From: Bacteroidota bacterium | GTDB lineage: Bacteria > Bacteroidota > Bacteroidia > M30B66 | Direction: 5' to 3' | NCBI GenBank assembly: GCA_947460255.1 | Contig: CANHIS010000014.1 | Coordinates: 1-56,540, forward strand | DNA length: 56,540 bases | In this document: positions 27,588-37,205 of the stretch, piece by piece | How the letters are laid out: every line of letters starts with the position of its first letter | Numbering within the stretch: position 1 is the first letter of the stretch | The notes under the pieces: model-generated | Databases searched by the model: none | What the model saw: only the letters and a program-made list of their open reading frames with translations | Told to the model about the DNA's origin: nothing | Translations under genes and position numbers: made by a program

Positions 27588-27831
27588 GTTTAAATTTTTG
27601 CCGAAAGATATAAAACGAAGTCCCTTTTGCCTTTCTAATTTAAAATTCAATTTAATTTTAAAATATCGATTGCCGAAATCGTCGATTCCCACTCAATCAG
27701 TTAACAGTAATGCAACATAATTCGTTTATCGTTAAGTAAACAACAATGATTTGTCGATAACGTTGTTTGATCTATTTTTCAAAATTGCAATAATGGTCTG
27801 ATCTTTGGAAGGTCATTAAAAACGAAATCGC

Positions 27832-28650
27832 ATGAAACGATTTATACATTTTGCACTTATTACTTCACTGCTCCTTCCGCTGAAATCGCTCATTGCACAA
27901 GCTAATTTATGGAGCGACAATTTTGAAAGTTATACCGGAACTGGCTCCATTCCCACTGATTTTGGCGGAGGAATGAGAGTGTATTCTACACATGGCACAT
28001 CAAATTCAAAAGCTTTGTGCATTCAGTTTTCACCATTTAAATCGGCAGATTCCACAATTACACCAGCATTTGGTCCAATTGTTCAAGGCACTAATTTCAC
28101 TTTCGATTATCGATTTGTTGCTTACATCGCAGGAACTGCCTTTAACGGGTATACAATAAACACCGACAAAGTAGAAGTTTTTGCGGCAGCAGAAGGAAGT
28201 ACAAATTTCGGTTTGCCTATCTTCACCATCAATTCATCAAACCATGTTTCTGCGTTGGATTTTGCAAGCAGATCGGTTGATTTAAGTGCATTTGCCGGAC
28301 AAAACATTCAACTTAAGCTAAAAGGCGTTCGTGGAAATTCTTCAGATTTTTGGTTGGATGTAGATAATTTCGCCGTTACAACTGGAGCAAATAGTATTCA
28401 ACAAAGCAGTATTCCTGAATTCAGTGTGTTTCCTAATCCAGCTTCAGACGGAATTGTGAATTTGCAGCTTTCAGAACCAATGCACGGTGCAAAGCTTGAG
28501 TTGCTCAATATGCTGGGTACGGTGGTTTTAAAGAAAACCTTACAAAGTACCAAAATCGATCTTGAAGTGGAACATTTGCCTCGTGGAGTTTATTATATCA
28601 AACTCGACAATGGCAAAAAACAAGCGCTCCGAAAACTGGTATTACGATAA
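27832..28650 (+). CDS. T9SS secreted protein with jelly-roll-like domain
   Basis: A 272-residue exported protein: signal peptide (MKRFIHFALITSLLLPLKSLIA), then a beta-rich domain beginning WSDNFESYTG and ending in FWLDVDNFAVTTG. This pattern is shared with 'choice-of-anchor' or MAM/jelly-roll-like binding domains of Bacteroidota. A T9SS type A sorting domain follows with FPNPASDG, a LLNMLGT turn and a final LRKLVLR. It is probably a secreted carbohydrate- or surface-binding protein (inference). It has its own strong terminator. Confidence 0.82.
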   Translation: MKRFIHFALITSLLLPLKSLIAQANLWSDNFESYTGTGSIPTDFGGGMRVYSTHGTSNSKALCIQFSPFKSADSTITPAFGPIVQGTNFTFDYRFVAYIAGTAFNGYTINTDKVEVFAAAEGSTNFGLPIFTINSSNHVSALDFASRSVDLSAFAGQNIQLKLKGVRGNSSDFWLDVDNFAVTTGANSIQQSSIPEFSVFPNPASDGIVNLQLSEPMHGAKLELLNMLGTVVLKKTLQSTKIDLEVEHLPRGVYYIKLDNGKKQALRKLVLR

Positions 28651-28671
28651 AATAAAACTTTTAAAACGCAA

Positions 28672-28706
28672 AAGCGGCCTGATCATACCCCCTGATCAGG
28701 CCGCTT
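28672..28706 (+). terminator. strong hairpin after the T9SS gene
   Basis: Fourteen perfect base pairs (28672-28685 with 28693-28706) around the loop TACCCCC, followed by T-rich sequence. It starts 21 nt after the stop codon. Confidence 0.85.
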
Positions 28707-29053
28707 CGTTTTCAGCGTGTTTTTTGTTTCGGCACTTCGAACTTTAGAAAAATAATCTAACGTATCGAAGTGTGAAAATGAGTCGCTTTCCCATCGAACT
28801 CATTTTCGTTACAAACGATTTCATTGTTTAAGTTTTTGTGCTGTGTAGCGTTTTGTGCTTACTTCAGATAAACGAGTGACCATTAGCATTGTTGCGCCTT
28901 ATTTAAACTATTTATTACATGAAAGTTATCAAATAGAGTTGCTTGATTATTAGATAGATAAAATAGCTTGTTAACAGGTTTATCCACCAATACAGTGAAT
29001 TATTTTTATCCCAACATGAGGCCGAAAAACCAATGCAGCGCTCAAAATTGGTC
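28707..29053. other. gene-free stretch upstream of gatB
   Basis: Non-coding AT-rich sequence. It holds one perfect 10-bp dyad (28774-28783 with 28798-28807). No gene, RNA family or clear origin signature was recognised; a single TTATCCACC at about 28980 is not enough to call DnaA binding. Confidence 0.6.
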
Positions 29054-29061
29054 TATATTTG
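29054..29061 (+). promoter_or_regulatory. -7 promoter element TATATTTG (gatB)
   Basis: Perfect TANNTTTG, 26 nt before the gatB start codon at 29088. No good -33 element was found. Confidence 0.5.
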
Positions 29062-29087
29062 AAGCCGGATAAAATTCCGCTCATCGC

Positions 29088-30536
29088 ATGAATCAAAATC
29101 AATACGAAGCAGTTATCGGTCTGGAAGTGCACATACAGCTGTTAACTAAAAGTAAAGCATACGCAGCCGATCCTGCAACTTTCGGTTCCCATCCAAACTC
29201 AAATATTAGTGTAATTACGCTTGGTCATCCTGGCACTTTACCAAAGGTGAATAAACGCTCGATCGAATTTGCAGTAAAGCTCGGTTTGGCCTGCGGATGT
29301 TCAATTACCCGTGAAAATCAATTTGCCAGGAAAAATTATTTCTACGCCGATCTTCCGAAAGGATACCAAATTACACAAGACAAAACACCTATCTGCACAG
29401 GAGGAAGCATCCATATAAAAACGGCATCTGTCGACAAAGACATTAATATCACAAGAATTCACTTGGAAGAAGATGCTGGAAAAAGCATGCACGACCAAGA
29501 TCCTTATGATTCCCTGATCGACTTAAACCGAGCTGGTGTTCCATTGTTGGAAATGGTGTCGGAACCAGAACTTACATCTGCCGAAGAAGCAGGCGCATAC
29601 CTAACAGAAGTGAGGAAGCTAGTTCGCTATCTCGACATTTGTGATGGAAACCTTGAAGAAGGAAGCATGCGTTGTGATGCTAACATTTCTGTTCGTTTGA
29701 AAGGTGAAAAAGAACTCGGTACAAAGGTCGAAGTGAAAAACATGAATTCGATTCGCAATGTAATGCGAGCGATCGATCACGAGATTCAACGCCAAATAAA
29801 GCTCAGTGAAGCAGGCGTAAGAATTGATCAAGAAACCCGCAGTTTCGATGCCGTAAATGGCACCACTTTCACGCTCAGAAGTAAAGAAAAAGCCAACGAT
29901 TATAGATACTTTCCAGAACCAGACATTTGTCCGGTGATTGTTGAAGAATCCTACATCGAGAAAATCCGGAGCGAAATGCCGGCGCTTCCAAACGAGCTCC
30001 ACAAGAGATTCACGCAAGACTTCCAACTCTCAGAGTACGATGCTGGAATTCTTACTGAGAACAAGCAAATCGCCTTGTATTTCAACGAGTTAAGCAGCCT
30101 TACTCCTAATTATAAAGCCGCAGCCAACTGGATCAACGGACCAGTAAAATCGTGGTTGAACGAAAACGGTTTAGAAATCGAGAGTTTCCCATTAAAACCT
30201 GCAGCACTGGCCGAATTAATCAGCTTGATTGATGCTGGACAGCTTAATTTCTCCATCGCGAGCCAAAGAGTTTTCCCTGAACTCTTAAAAAATCCAGATC
30301 AAAGCGGAATCCAAATCGCCACAGCCAATAATTGGATTCAAGCAAACGATTCAAATGAATTGCGCGTTTGGATCGACGAAGCCCTTGCAAAATATCCAGG
30401 AAAAGTAGAAGAATACAAAGCTGGAAAAACCGGACTTATTGGATTATTCATGGGAGAAGTCATGAAAATCTCCAAAGGAAAAGCCGATCCAAAATCATCT
30501 AGTCAATTGTTAAAAGAAGTTCTCGATAAAGCATGA
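29088..30536 (+). CDS. gatB: Asp-tRNA(Asn)/Glu-tRNA(Gln) amidotransferase subunit B
   Basis: The tRNA-binding and kinase subunit of the GatCAB enzyme, which amidates mischarged Glu-tRNA(Gln) and/or Asp-tRNA(Asn). The 482-residue length is standard. Typical segments are YEAVIGLEVHIQL at the start, GHPGTLPKVN, FARKNYFYADLPKGYQITQ, IHLEEDAGKS, DLNRAGVPLLEMVSEP, and GSMRCDANISVR with EVKNMNS. The C-terminal YqeY-like tail ends the protein. GatA and GatC are not in the window. The stop overlaps the next start by ATGA. Confidence 0.97.
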   Translation: MNQNQYEAVIGLEVHIQLLTKSKAYAADPATFGSHPNSNISVITLGHPGTLPKVNKRSIEFAVKLGLACGCSITRENQFARKNYFYADLPKGYQITQDKTPICTGGSIHIKTASVDKDINITRIHLEEDAGKSMHDQDPYDSLIDLNRAGVPLLEMVSEPELTSAEEAGAYLTEVRKLVRYLDICDGNLEEGSMRCDANISVRLKGEKELGTKVEVKNMNSIRNVMRAIDHEIQRQIKLSEAGVRIDQETRSFDAVNGTTFTLRSKEKANDYRYFPEPDICPVIVEESYIEKIRSEMPALPNELHKRFTQDFQLSEYDAGILTENKQIALYFNELSSLTPNYKAAANWINGPVKSWLNENGLEIESFPLKPAALAELISLIDAGQLNFSIASQRVFPELLKNPDQSGIQIATANNWIQANDSNELRVWIDEALAKYPGKVEEYKAGKTGLIGLFMGEVMKISKGKADPKSSSQLLKEVLDKA

Positions 30537-31663
30537 AAACCCTCGCTACAATAAAGTCTATCTCCCTTGCCTTGCTCGTGTTTACGGCTGGCTTAACTGC
30601 CTGCGGATCCGATACTGCAAAAAATCCTCAGCTATCTGGAACCGTTTCAAAGCATACCAAAACTTGGTTATTCTTGGAGCAGATACAAGGAAATGACATT
30701 GCTTCCATTGATTCTGTTCAAACCGATGAAAAGGGCAATTTTAGTTTTAAAGCTCAAGTTAAAGTAAAAGACTTTTATCGCCTGAAAGTGAGTGCTAATA
30801 ACACTGTATTCTTAGTGCTCGATCCAAAAGAATCCATCAAATACATCAACGATGGCGTTTTGCTTCAGCAAGAATACAAGCTCGAAGGCAGCGACGAAAG
30901 CAAGCTTACACTTGAAATCAAAGCGATTCGTTTAGGCATTAATAACCACCGTGATTCGTTGATGAAAGCGATCAACAATGCGCCTCCGGCTGAAAGAGGT
31001 CAACTACAAATCTCGATGGAAAAGGGCTTCAATGAATTTGTAGGCATGCAGCTAGAAAAGGCTCGCCAAATCATTCAAAACAATCCTGATAAGATTGCCA
31101 CAATTACAGCGGCCGAATTGCTCGATCCGGATCAAGATTTTGCATCTTACGAAAAATTGGCCAACAGCCTGCAAAAAAACTATCCTGAATCAGGTTTTGC
31201 AAGAAGCTTCATCAATCGCGTTGAACAAATGAAAGCCACAGCAGTTGGAGCATTGGCACCTGAAATTAATCTTCCAACACCAGATGGGAAAAACATTCCG
31301 TTGTCTTCGCTCCGCGGTAAAGTGGTGCTCATCGATTTCTGGGCTTCTTGGTGCGGACCATGTAGAGCTGAAAATCCGAACGTAGTGAAGTTGTATCAAG
31401 CCAAGAAAGACCAAGGCTTCGACATCTATTCAGTTTCTTTAGACAAAGACAAAAATGCTTGGATCAAGGCTATCGAAAAAGATGGATTAACGTGGCCATC
31501 ACATGTGAGCGATTTGGGCTATTGGAGCTCTTCAGTAGTGAAACAATATGGATTTCAAGGCATTCCATTCACAGTATTAGTTGATCGAGAAGGAAAAATT
31601 GTGGCTAAAGGCCTCCGAGGACAACAGCTGGAAGAAGCTGTAACCGAATTCTTGAAAAAATAA
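30533..31663 (+). CDS. TlpA-like thioredoxin lipoprotein with DUF4369-type N-terminus
   Basis: A 376-residue envelope lipoprotein. The lipobox LTAC (Cys24) ends the signal peptide. Then come a DUF4369-like beta domain (GTVSKHTKTWLFLEQIQGND), a helical middle part and a C-terminal thioredoxin domain with FWASWCGPCRAE. CGPC is at residues 274-277 and the cis-proline in GIPFTVLVDREG. It is a membrane-anchored periplasmic thiol reductase, probably for cytochrome c maturation or protection of exported thiols (family knowledge). It is coupled to gatB by ATGA, though the functional link is unclear. Confidence 0.9.
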   Translation: MKTLATIKSISLALLVFTAGLTACGSDTAKNPQLSGTVSKHTKTWLFLEQIQGNDIASIDSVQTDEKGNFSFKAQVKVKDFYRLKVSANNTVFLVLDPKESIKYINDGVLLQQEYKLEGSDESKLTLEIKAIRLGINNHRDSLMKAINNAPPAERGQLQISMEKGFNEFVGMQLEKARQIIQNNPDKIATITAAELLDPDQDFASYEKLANSLQKNYPESGFARSFINRVEQMKATAVGALAPEINLPTPDGKNIPLSSLRGKVVLIDFWASWCGPCRAENPNVVKLYQAKKDQGFDIYSVSLDKDKNAWIKAIEKDGLTWPSHVSDLGYWSSSVVKQYGFQGIPFTVLVDREGKIVAKGLRGQQLEEAVTEFLKK

Positions 31664-31717
31664 ACATCAGTGTAACATAATCGTTGGCGTTGAACTCTGA
31701 TGCCAAATCGTGAACTT

Positions 31718-34700
31718 ATGAAAAGAATCTCTACCTCTTTGGCAGCTGTTTTTGCGCTGCTTGTTAGTCAAACCGCTACATCTCAGAAGTACTTCCAACA
31801 GAAAGTAGATTACTCGATTCGTGTGCAATTAGATGATGTTCGACACATGTTATTGGCCGAACAAGCCGTTAATTACACCAACAATTCCGACAGTACACTA
31901 AAGATTATCTGGTTTCATTTGTGGCCCAATGCATACAAAAACAATGAAACCGAATTTGCTAAAGCTGAACTTTTATCGGGCAGCACGAAATTCCAGTATG
32001 CTAGCGAAAAATCGCGTGGATATATTGATAGCTTAGATTTTAAAGTAGATGGTCAATCGGTAAAAATGGAATACCATCCAGATCATCAAGATATTTGCAA
32101 AATCACTTTGAATAAGCCACTTAATCCGGGCGAAGCCATTACGATTACTACACCGTTTCGGGTAAAAATTCCTTCCTCTGCTTTTTCAAGATTAGGTCAT
32201 TATCAGCAACAATATCAATTGTGCCAATGGTATCCAAAGCCGGCAGTTTTCGATCGAAAAGGCTGGCATCCAATGCCTTATTTAAACCAAGGTGAATTTT
32301 ATTCTGAGTTTGGAAACTTTGAAGTAAGCATCACGCTTCCCGAAAATTATGTGGTGGCATCTAGTGGAGAGCTGGTTTCAAATCCCGAAGAACAAGCTCG
32401 AATCGAAGCCAACATTGAGCAAACCGAAAGTTGGATGAAAGCAGGAATGGTAGTTTCTAAAGACACACTTCGATCAGCTTCCAAAATGAAAACCGTTGTT
32501 TACAAGCTCGACAATGTGCATGATTTCGCTTGGTTCACCGACAAAGAATACAAGATCAAACGTGGCAGCGTGACGCTCGAAAGATCAGGAAGAACTATCG
32601 ATACAGAGATTTATTTCACCCCGAAAAATGCAAAAGCTTGGGCAAATGGAGTTTCCTATGTTAACGATGCCGTGAAATATTATTCTCGTTGGGTGGGTGA
32701 TTATCCTTATAAAGTTTGCAAAGCGTTAGATGGTGCACTCAGCGCAGGCGGTGGAATGGAATATCCAACCATTACCATTATCTCCCCTACTTCAGATACC
32801 ACACAATTAGATGAAGTAATCGCCCACGAAGTTGGTCACAATTGGTTTTATGGCATCCTTGCATCAAACGAACGCGATCATCCTTGGATGGATGAAGGTA
32901 CCAACTCATATTACGAAAACCGTTACATGCGGGAGAAATATCCCAACCACAGCTTGATGGCAACAATGCTTCCTGATGGATTTATGAAAGCGCTTGGTTT
33001 TGACAAGTTCAACATGTATTATTTGCAAACAATTCCATATTTATTGTGTGCTAGAAATGCTATAGATCAGCCGCTTAATCTTCATTCACACGATTATACG
33101 TCCATTAATTATGGAACGATGATCTACATGAAAACCGCAGTGACTTACAATTATTTGGCAGCATATCTCGGACAAGAAAAGTTTGATGCAATGATGTTGG
33201 CTTATTTCGAAAAATGGAAGTTCAAACATCCTTATCCTGAAGATTTTAGAGAGCACGTGGAAGGTTTTACTGGTGAGAAATTAGATTGGTTTTTTGATGG
33301 TTTAATTGAATCCCGAAAGCGCGTGGATTATGCGATTGGTGCTGCTAAAAAAACTGACTCTGGCTATCGTGTAACCGTTAAAAACCGCGGGGAAATCGAC
33401 AGTCCAATAGCCATATCGATTAAACAAGATGCTAACTTGAAAACCTACTGGTTTAAAGGAAGTAACAAAAAGCAACGCCTAGAGATTCCTGCCGATTTAA
33501 CCAAGAAAACCGATTTCATTTCAGTAAACGGAACAGGTGAAGTGTTGGATATAAATCCGAAAAACGACCAAAGAAAAATGCACGGCATCTTTAGAAAAGG
33601 TGCGCCAAGAATTGGTCTTCTCACTGGATTAGAACGCCCTGGTATCAGAAACATTTATTTGCTTCCTGCGATGGGTTTCAATGCATACAATGGCTACATG
33701 ATCGGTTTGGGCGTTTCGAATTTTGGCATCTTCCGTCGAAGATTCGAATATTTCGCCGTGCCGATGTTTGGAACTAAAAACCAAGAATTGGCAGGTTCTG
33801 CAATGGCTTCATACCAAATCAGACCTGTGAAAGGTGTTGTTCAAACAATCACTTTAGGGACCACTGCCGAAAGATATGCATTGTTACTAGCACCCAATTT
33901 TACGCGATTTACTGGAAGTATTAAAATAAGATTCAAAGACAAAAACCACATTCGCAAAACGCTTGTCAAAGAACTGAACTACAGATATATTCATGTTGAA
34001 AGAGCATTCTATACTGGGCTAGGCACATTTATCAAGAATTACAATGTGCTCAATTTCATCCTTACAAACAACCATGTATTGAAACCATGGACAATGAACA
34101 CTGAAATTCAGCAAACAAACACATTTGTAAAGAGTCAGGTTACATACGAACGTTTCATTTCCTATCAAAAGAAGAAGAAAGGCCTGAATCTGAGAGTTTT
34201 TGGTGGTGCATTCTTGTTTAAACGAGACGATTATGGACAAGGGGTTGATGCTCGTTTTCGATTAAGTGGCCAAAATGGAAATCAAGATTATCTGTTCGAC
34301 AATATATTCTTGGGACGGCAAGAAAATACGGGTGTTTTTTCAAGACAGATGTCGAATACCGATGGAGCATTTGCACTTCCAACGTTTTTGGGGCAGTCGG
34401 ATTTATTCATGACTGCTGTAAACTTAAAAACATCGCTTCCGTCCAAAATTCCGTTTAAAGTTTTTGCAAATCTGGCTTTCTTTGGAACTACCGTTCAAAC
34501 AAACAATGATGGAGAAATTATTCTTTCAAACGAAACTGACTTCGCCGCTGAAGCAGGAATTAGTTTACCCTTGATTGCCAACAATTTCGAAATATTCTTC
34601 CCTCTTGTTTACACAAAGAATTTAGGTGATGTATTTAAGTTGAATAGCAGTAACTTATTCGAACAGCGCATCCGCTTCACGCTCAACATCAAATTATTCA

Positions 34701-34735
34701 ACCCGATGGGTGCCATTCGCAACCTTGGATTGTAA
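31718..34735 (+). CDS. M1 family metallopeptidase (exported)
   Basis: A zinc aminopeptidase-like protein of about 1005 residues. A signal peptide is visible from the ATG at 31718 (MKRISTSLAAVFALLVSQ); an ATG at 31700 adds six residues. The exopeptidase-type segment SAGGGMEYPTI precedes the zinc motif HEVGHNWFYG, with the third ligand in WMDEGTNSYYENRY. The C-terminal ~350 residues are beta-strand-rich, reminiscent of an outer-membrane or surface domain, and are longer than in the classic M1 enzymes. It lies between the thioredoxin lipoprotein and lpxH-like gene on one strand with short gaps. Confidence 0.88.
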   Translation: MKRISTSLAAVFALLVSQTATSQKYFQQKVDYSIRVQLDDVRHMLLAEQAVNYTNNSDSTLKIIWFHLWPNAYKNNETEFAKAELLSGSTKFQYASEKSRGYIDSLDFKVDGQSVKMEYHPDHQDICKITLNKPLNPGEAITITTPFRVKIPSSAFSRLGHYQQQYQLCQWYPKPAVFDRKGWHPMPYLNQGEFYSEFGNFEVSITLPENYVVASSGELVSNPEEQARIEANIEQTESWMKAGMVVSKDTLRSASKMKTVVYKLDNVHDFAWFTDKEYKIKRGSVTLERSGRTIDTEIYFTPKNAKAWANGVSYVNDAVKYYSRWVGDYPYKVCKALDGALSAGGGMEYPTITIISPTSDTTQLDEVIAHEVGHNWFYGILASNERDHPWMDEGTNSYYENRYMREKYPNHSLMATMLPDGFMKALGFDKFNMYYLQTIPYLLCARNAIDQPLNLHSHDYTSINYGTMIYMKTAVTYNYLAAYLGQEKFDAMMLAYFEKWKFKHPYPEDFREHVEGFTGEKLDWFFDGLIESRKRVDYAIGAAKKTDSGYRVTVKNRGEIDSPIAISIKQDANLKTYWFKGSNKKQRLEIPADLTKKTDFISVNGTGEVLDINPKNDQRKMHGIFRKGAPRIGLLTGLERPGIRNIYLLPAMGFNAYNGYMIGLGVSNFGIFRRRFEYFAVPMFGTKNQELAGSAMASYQIRPVKGVVQTITLGTTAERYALLLAPNFTRFTGSIKIRFKDKNHIRKTLVKELNYRYIHVERAFYTGLGTFIKNYNVLNFILTNNHVLKPWTMNTEIQQTNTFVKSQVTYERFISYQKKKKGLNLRVFGGAFLFKRDDYGQGVDARFRLSGQNGNQDYLFDNIFLGRQENTGVFSRQMSNTDGAFALPTFLGQSDLFMTAVNLKTSLPSKIPFKVFANLAFFGTTVQTNNDGEIILSNETDFAAEAGISLPLIANNFEIFFPLVYTKNLGDVFKLNSSNLFEQRIRFTLNIKLFNPMGAIRNLGL

Positions 34736-34738
34736 GCA

Positions 34739-35479
34739 ATGAAAAAAGTCTATTTCGCAAGCGACTTCCACCTTGGAACGCCCGATGAAGCATCAAGCCT
34801 CATTCGGGAAAAGAAGATCGTGGAATGGTTGAATGCAGCTTCAATCGATGCTGAGTGCATTTATTTGGTTGGCGACATTTTCGACTTTTGGTTCGAATAC
34901 AAACATGCAGTTCCTAAAGGCTTCACTAGACTTCTTGGAACTTTATCTCACCTCCGCGATCGTGGCGTTCGGATCGAAATCTTCACTGGCAACCACGACA
35001 TGTGGATGTTCGATTATCTTGAAAAAGAATGCGGATTAATCATCCACAGAAAGCCTATTGTAGTTGAATACCAAGGCAAGAAAATCATGTTAGGTCATGG
35101 CGACGGACTCGGGCCTGGCGACCATGGATACAAATTCATCAAGAAAGTTTTTGCTAATCCCATTTGCCAATGGCTGTTCGCGCGTTTACATCCAAATTTA
35201 GGAATCGGAATGGCGAATTATTGGTCGAGAAAAAGTCGGGCAACTGCTGCCGAAAAAGATCGTTACAAAGGCGAAGAATACGAATGGCTGCTTATCTATG
35301 CCAAAGAACAGTTGTTATTGCAACCTGATTTAAACTATTTCATCTTTGGTCATCGCCATCTTCCCCTTGATTTACAAGTTTCCAGCACTGTGCGTTACAT
35401 CAATCTTGGCGACTGGTTTACCAAGTGTACTTATGCAGTTCTCGAAAACGGGCACCTTGAATTGAAATCCTTTTGTTGA
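34739..35479 (+). CDS. lpxH: UDP-2,3-diacylglucosamine diphosphatase (LpxH-like)
   Basis: A calcineurin-like phosphoesterase that removes UMP from UDP-2,3-diacylglucosamine in lipid A synthesis. The 246-residue protein has all metallophosphoesterase motifs: DFHLG at the start, GDIFDFWFE, GNHDMW, GHGDGLG and GHRH. The DFWFEYKH and the C-terminal NLGDWFTKCTY segments fit the Bacteroidota LpxH-type group. It starts 3 bp after the M1 peptidase gene. Narrow substrate assignment rests on family resemblance. Confidence 0.88.
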   Translation: MKKVYFASDFHLGTPDEASSLIREKKIVEWLNAASIDAECIYLVGDIFDFWFEYKHAVPKGFTRLLGTLSHLRDRGVRIEIFTGNHDMWMFDYLEKECGLIIHRKPIVVEYQGKKIMLGHGDGLGPGDHGYKFIKKVFANPICQWLFARLHPNLGIGMANYWSRKSRATAAEKDRYKGEEYEWLLIYAKEQLLLQPDLNYFIFGHRHLPLDLQVSSTVRYINLGDWFTKCTYAVLENGHLELKSFC

Positions 35480-35540
35480 TCAATTCTTAATCAGAGGTTT
35501 ACAATTTTTAAACAAATGCCCCACCCGCATCCAATCGCGG

Positions 35541-35548
35541 TATATTTG
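35541..35548 (+). promoter_or_regulatory. -7 promoter element TATATTTG (dnaB)
   Basis: Perfect TANNTTTG ending 7 nt before the dnaB ATG at 35556, so the mRNA would have almost no leader. Confidence 0.55.
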
Positions 35549-35555
35549 TTTACTT

Positions 35556-37145
35556 ATGGCAGAATCAGATAACAGAACGGTTACAACACGCAAACGACAA
35601 ATGATTCCCGGCATTGGGCAGGTGCCTGAATATGTGCAAGGAAAGCTTCCACCGCAAGCGGTAGATGTTGAAGAAGCGGTACTTGGTGCATTGATGCTCG
35701 ATAAGGACGCACTTTCGAATGTGATTGATTCCTTGAAGCCCGATACTTTTTACAAACAAGAACACCAGAAGATTTTCGAGGTTGTACATTATCTTTTCAA
35801 CAACTCGAAACCAGTTGATATCCTTACAGTTGTGCAAGAACTTCGTCGCCGCGGAGAACTTGACCTAGCTGGCGGTGCTGGATACGTTACCTTTCTCACG
35901 AACCGTGTAGCATCTACCGCCAATATTGAATACCACACCCGAATTCTGAATCAGAAACAGATTCAACGTGAACTGATTAAAGTTTCTTCGAACATTATTT
36001 CTAAAGCTTACGAAGAAAGTACAGATGCACTTTTGTTACTCGACGAGGCGGAGAAGGAGCTTTTCGCCGTTGGACAAGGAAACATCAAGAAGAATTTTGC
36101 TCAAATGAGCGACCTCGTTACTGAGGCTAAGAAACAAATCGAACTTGCTGGTTTACAAACGGATGGATTGAGCGGAGTGCCGTCTGGCTTCACCGAACTC
36201 GATCGATTTACTGCTGGTTGGCAACGTTCGGATTTGGTGATTCTCGCTGCTCGTCCTGGTATGGGAAAAACCGCATTGGTATTGGCTTTAGCTAGAAATG
36301 CGGCAGTCGATTTCAAGCGTCCTGTGGCATTGTTCTCGCTTGAAATGTCGAGCATCCAATTGGTGATGCGTTTGATTTCTGGGGAAGCCGAACTGAGTAA
36401 CGAAAAGTTAAAGCGTGGTAAGCTCGAAAACCATGAATGGCATCAGTTAGACACGAAAATTCGTGAACTTACAGAAGCCCCGATTTTTATCGACGACACG
36501 CCTGCCCTATCCATTTTCGAATTGCGTGCAAAAGCACGACGACTCAAAGCCAATCATGGAATTTCGATGATCATCATCGACTACTTGCAGCTTATGACAG
36601 CTGGCTCCGAAGGAAAAGGTGGCGGAAACCGTGAACAAGAAATTTCAATGATTTCGAGATCTTTGAAAGGAATCGCTAAAGAACTCGACATCCCGGTAAT
36701 TGCACTCTCTCAGCTAAGTCGTAACGTTGAACAGCGCGGTGGTTCCAAAGTGCCTCAGCTTTCCGACTTACGTGAATCGGGTGCGATTGAACAAGATGCC
36801 GACATGGTAATGTTCATCTATCGTCCTGAATATTATCAAATTACGGAAACTGAAGATGGGCGTCCAACTGCCGGCCTCGCAGAAATCCACATTGCAAAAC
36901 ACAGAAACGGATCGTTGGGTGCAGTTCCACTTCATTACGTGGCTCACTTGGCGAAATTCGTAAACCAAGGTTACACAGGCTCTAGCAGTCCGTCGCCAAC
37001 TGCCTACGTGGAAGGAGCTGGTGCTATGAATCCATCTGCAGGCATGCAACCAAACCAATCGTTCGACGAAAATCCATCCACCATTACCAGAGGTTCAAAA
37101 ATGAACACCCAAGACCCTTGGGATTCGGATGCTATGCCTTTCTAA
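35556..37145 (+). CDS. dnaB: replicative DNA helicase DnaB
   Basis: Hexameric helicase that unwinds the chromosome at the replication fork. The 529-residue protein has the N-terminal primase-interacting domain (PPQAVDVEEAVLGALMLD), the linker, and the RecA-like core. Walker A is ARPGMGKTA (232-240), followed by LFSLEMSS, and Walker B is IIIDYLQLM. Then come SQLSRNVEQR and DLRESGAIEQDADMV, and the arginine-finger region IAKHRNGSLG. A 60-residue polar tail follows, ending in QDPWDSDAMPF. No intein is present. Confidence 0.97.
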   Translation: MAESDNRTVTTRKRQMIPGIGQVPEYVQGKLPPQAVDVEEAVLGALMLDKDALSNVIDSLKPDTFYKQEHQKIFEVVHYLFNNSKPVDILTVVQELRRRGELDLAGGAGYVTFLTNRVASTANIEYHTRILNQKQIQRELIKVSSNIISKAYEESTDALLLLDEAEKELFAVGQGNIKKNFAQMSDLVTEAKKQIELAGLQTDGLSGVPSGFTELDRFTAGWQRSDLVILAARPGMGKTALVLALARNAAVDFKRPVALFSLEMSSIQLVMRLISGEAELSNEKLKRGKLENHEWHQLDTKIRELTEAPIFIDDTPALSIFELRAKARRLKANHGISMIIIDYLQLMTAGSEGKGGGNREQEISMISRSLKGIAKELDIPVIALSQLSRNVEQRGGSKVPQLSDLRESGAIEQDADMVMFIYRPEYYQITETEDGRPTAGLAEIHIAKHRNGSLGAVPLHYVAHLAKFVNQGYTGSSSPSPTAYVEGAGAMNPSAGMQPNQSFDENPSTITRGSKMNTQDPWDSDAMPF

Positions 37146-37167
37146 AAAGAATCTACCATACAACCGA

Positions 37168-37196
37168 TTGTGATTTTCAGCGTTTAGGTAATTTTG
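37168..37196 (+). promoter_or_regulatory. promoter TTG-N18-TAATTTTG
   Basis: TTG at 37168-37170 and a perfect TANNTTTG at 37189-37196, 9 nt before the ATG at 37206. This supports the ATG over the TTG at 37194, which lies inside the element. Confidence 0.6.
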
Positions 37197-37205
37197 AATA
37201 TTGAT

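Noticed and set aside
28975-28990. Possible DnaA box (TTATCCACC) upstream of gatB
   Set aside because: Only one imperfect site, with no cluster, no dnaA or dnaN gene nearby; similar single hits occur at 15671 and inside the MarR gene by chance.
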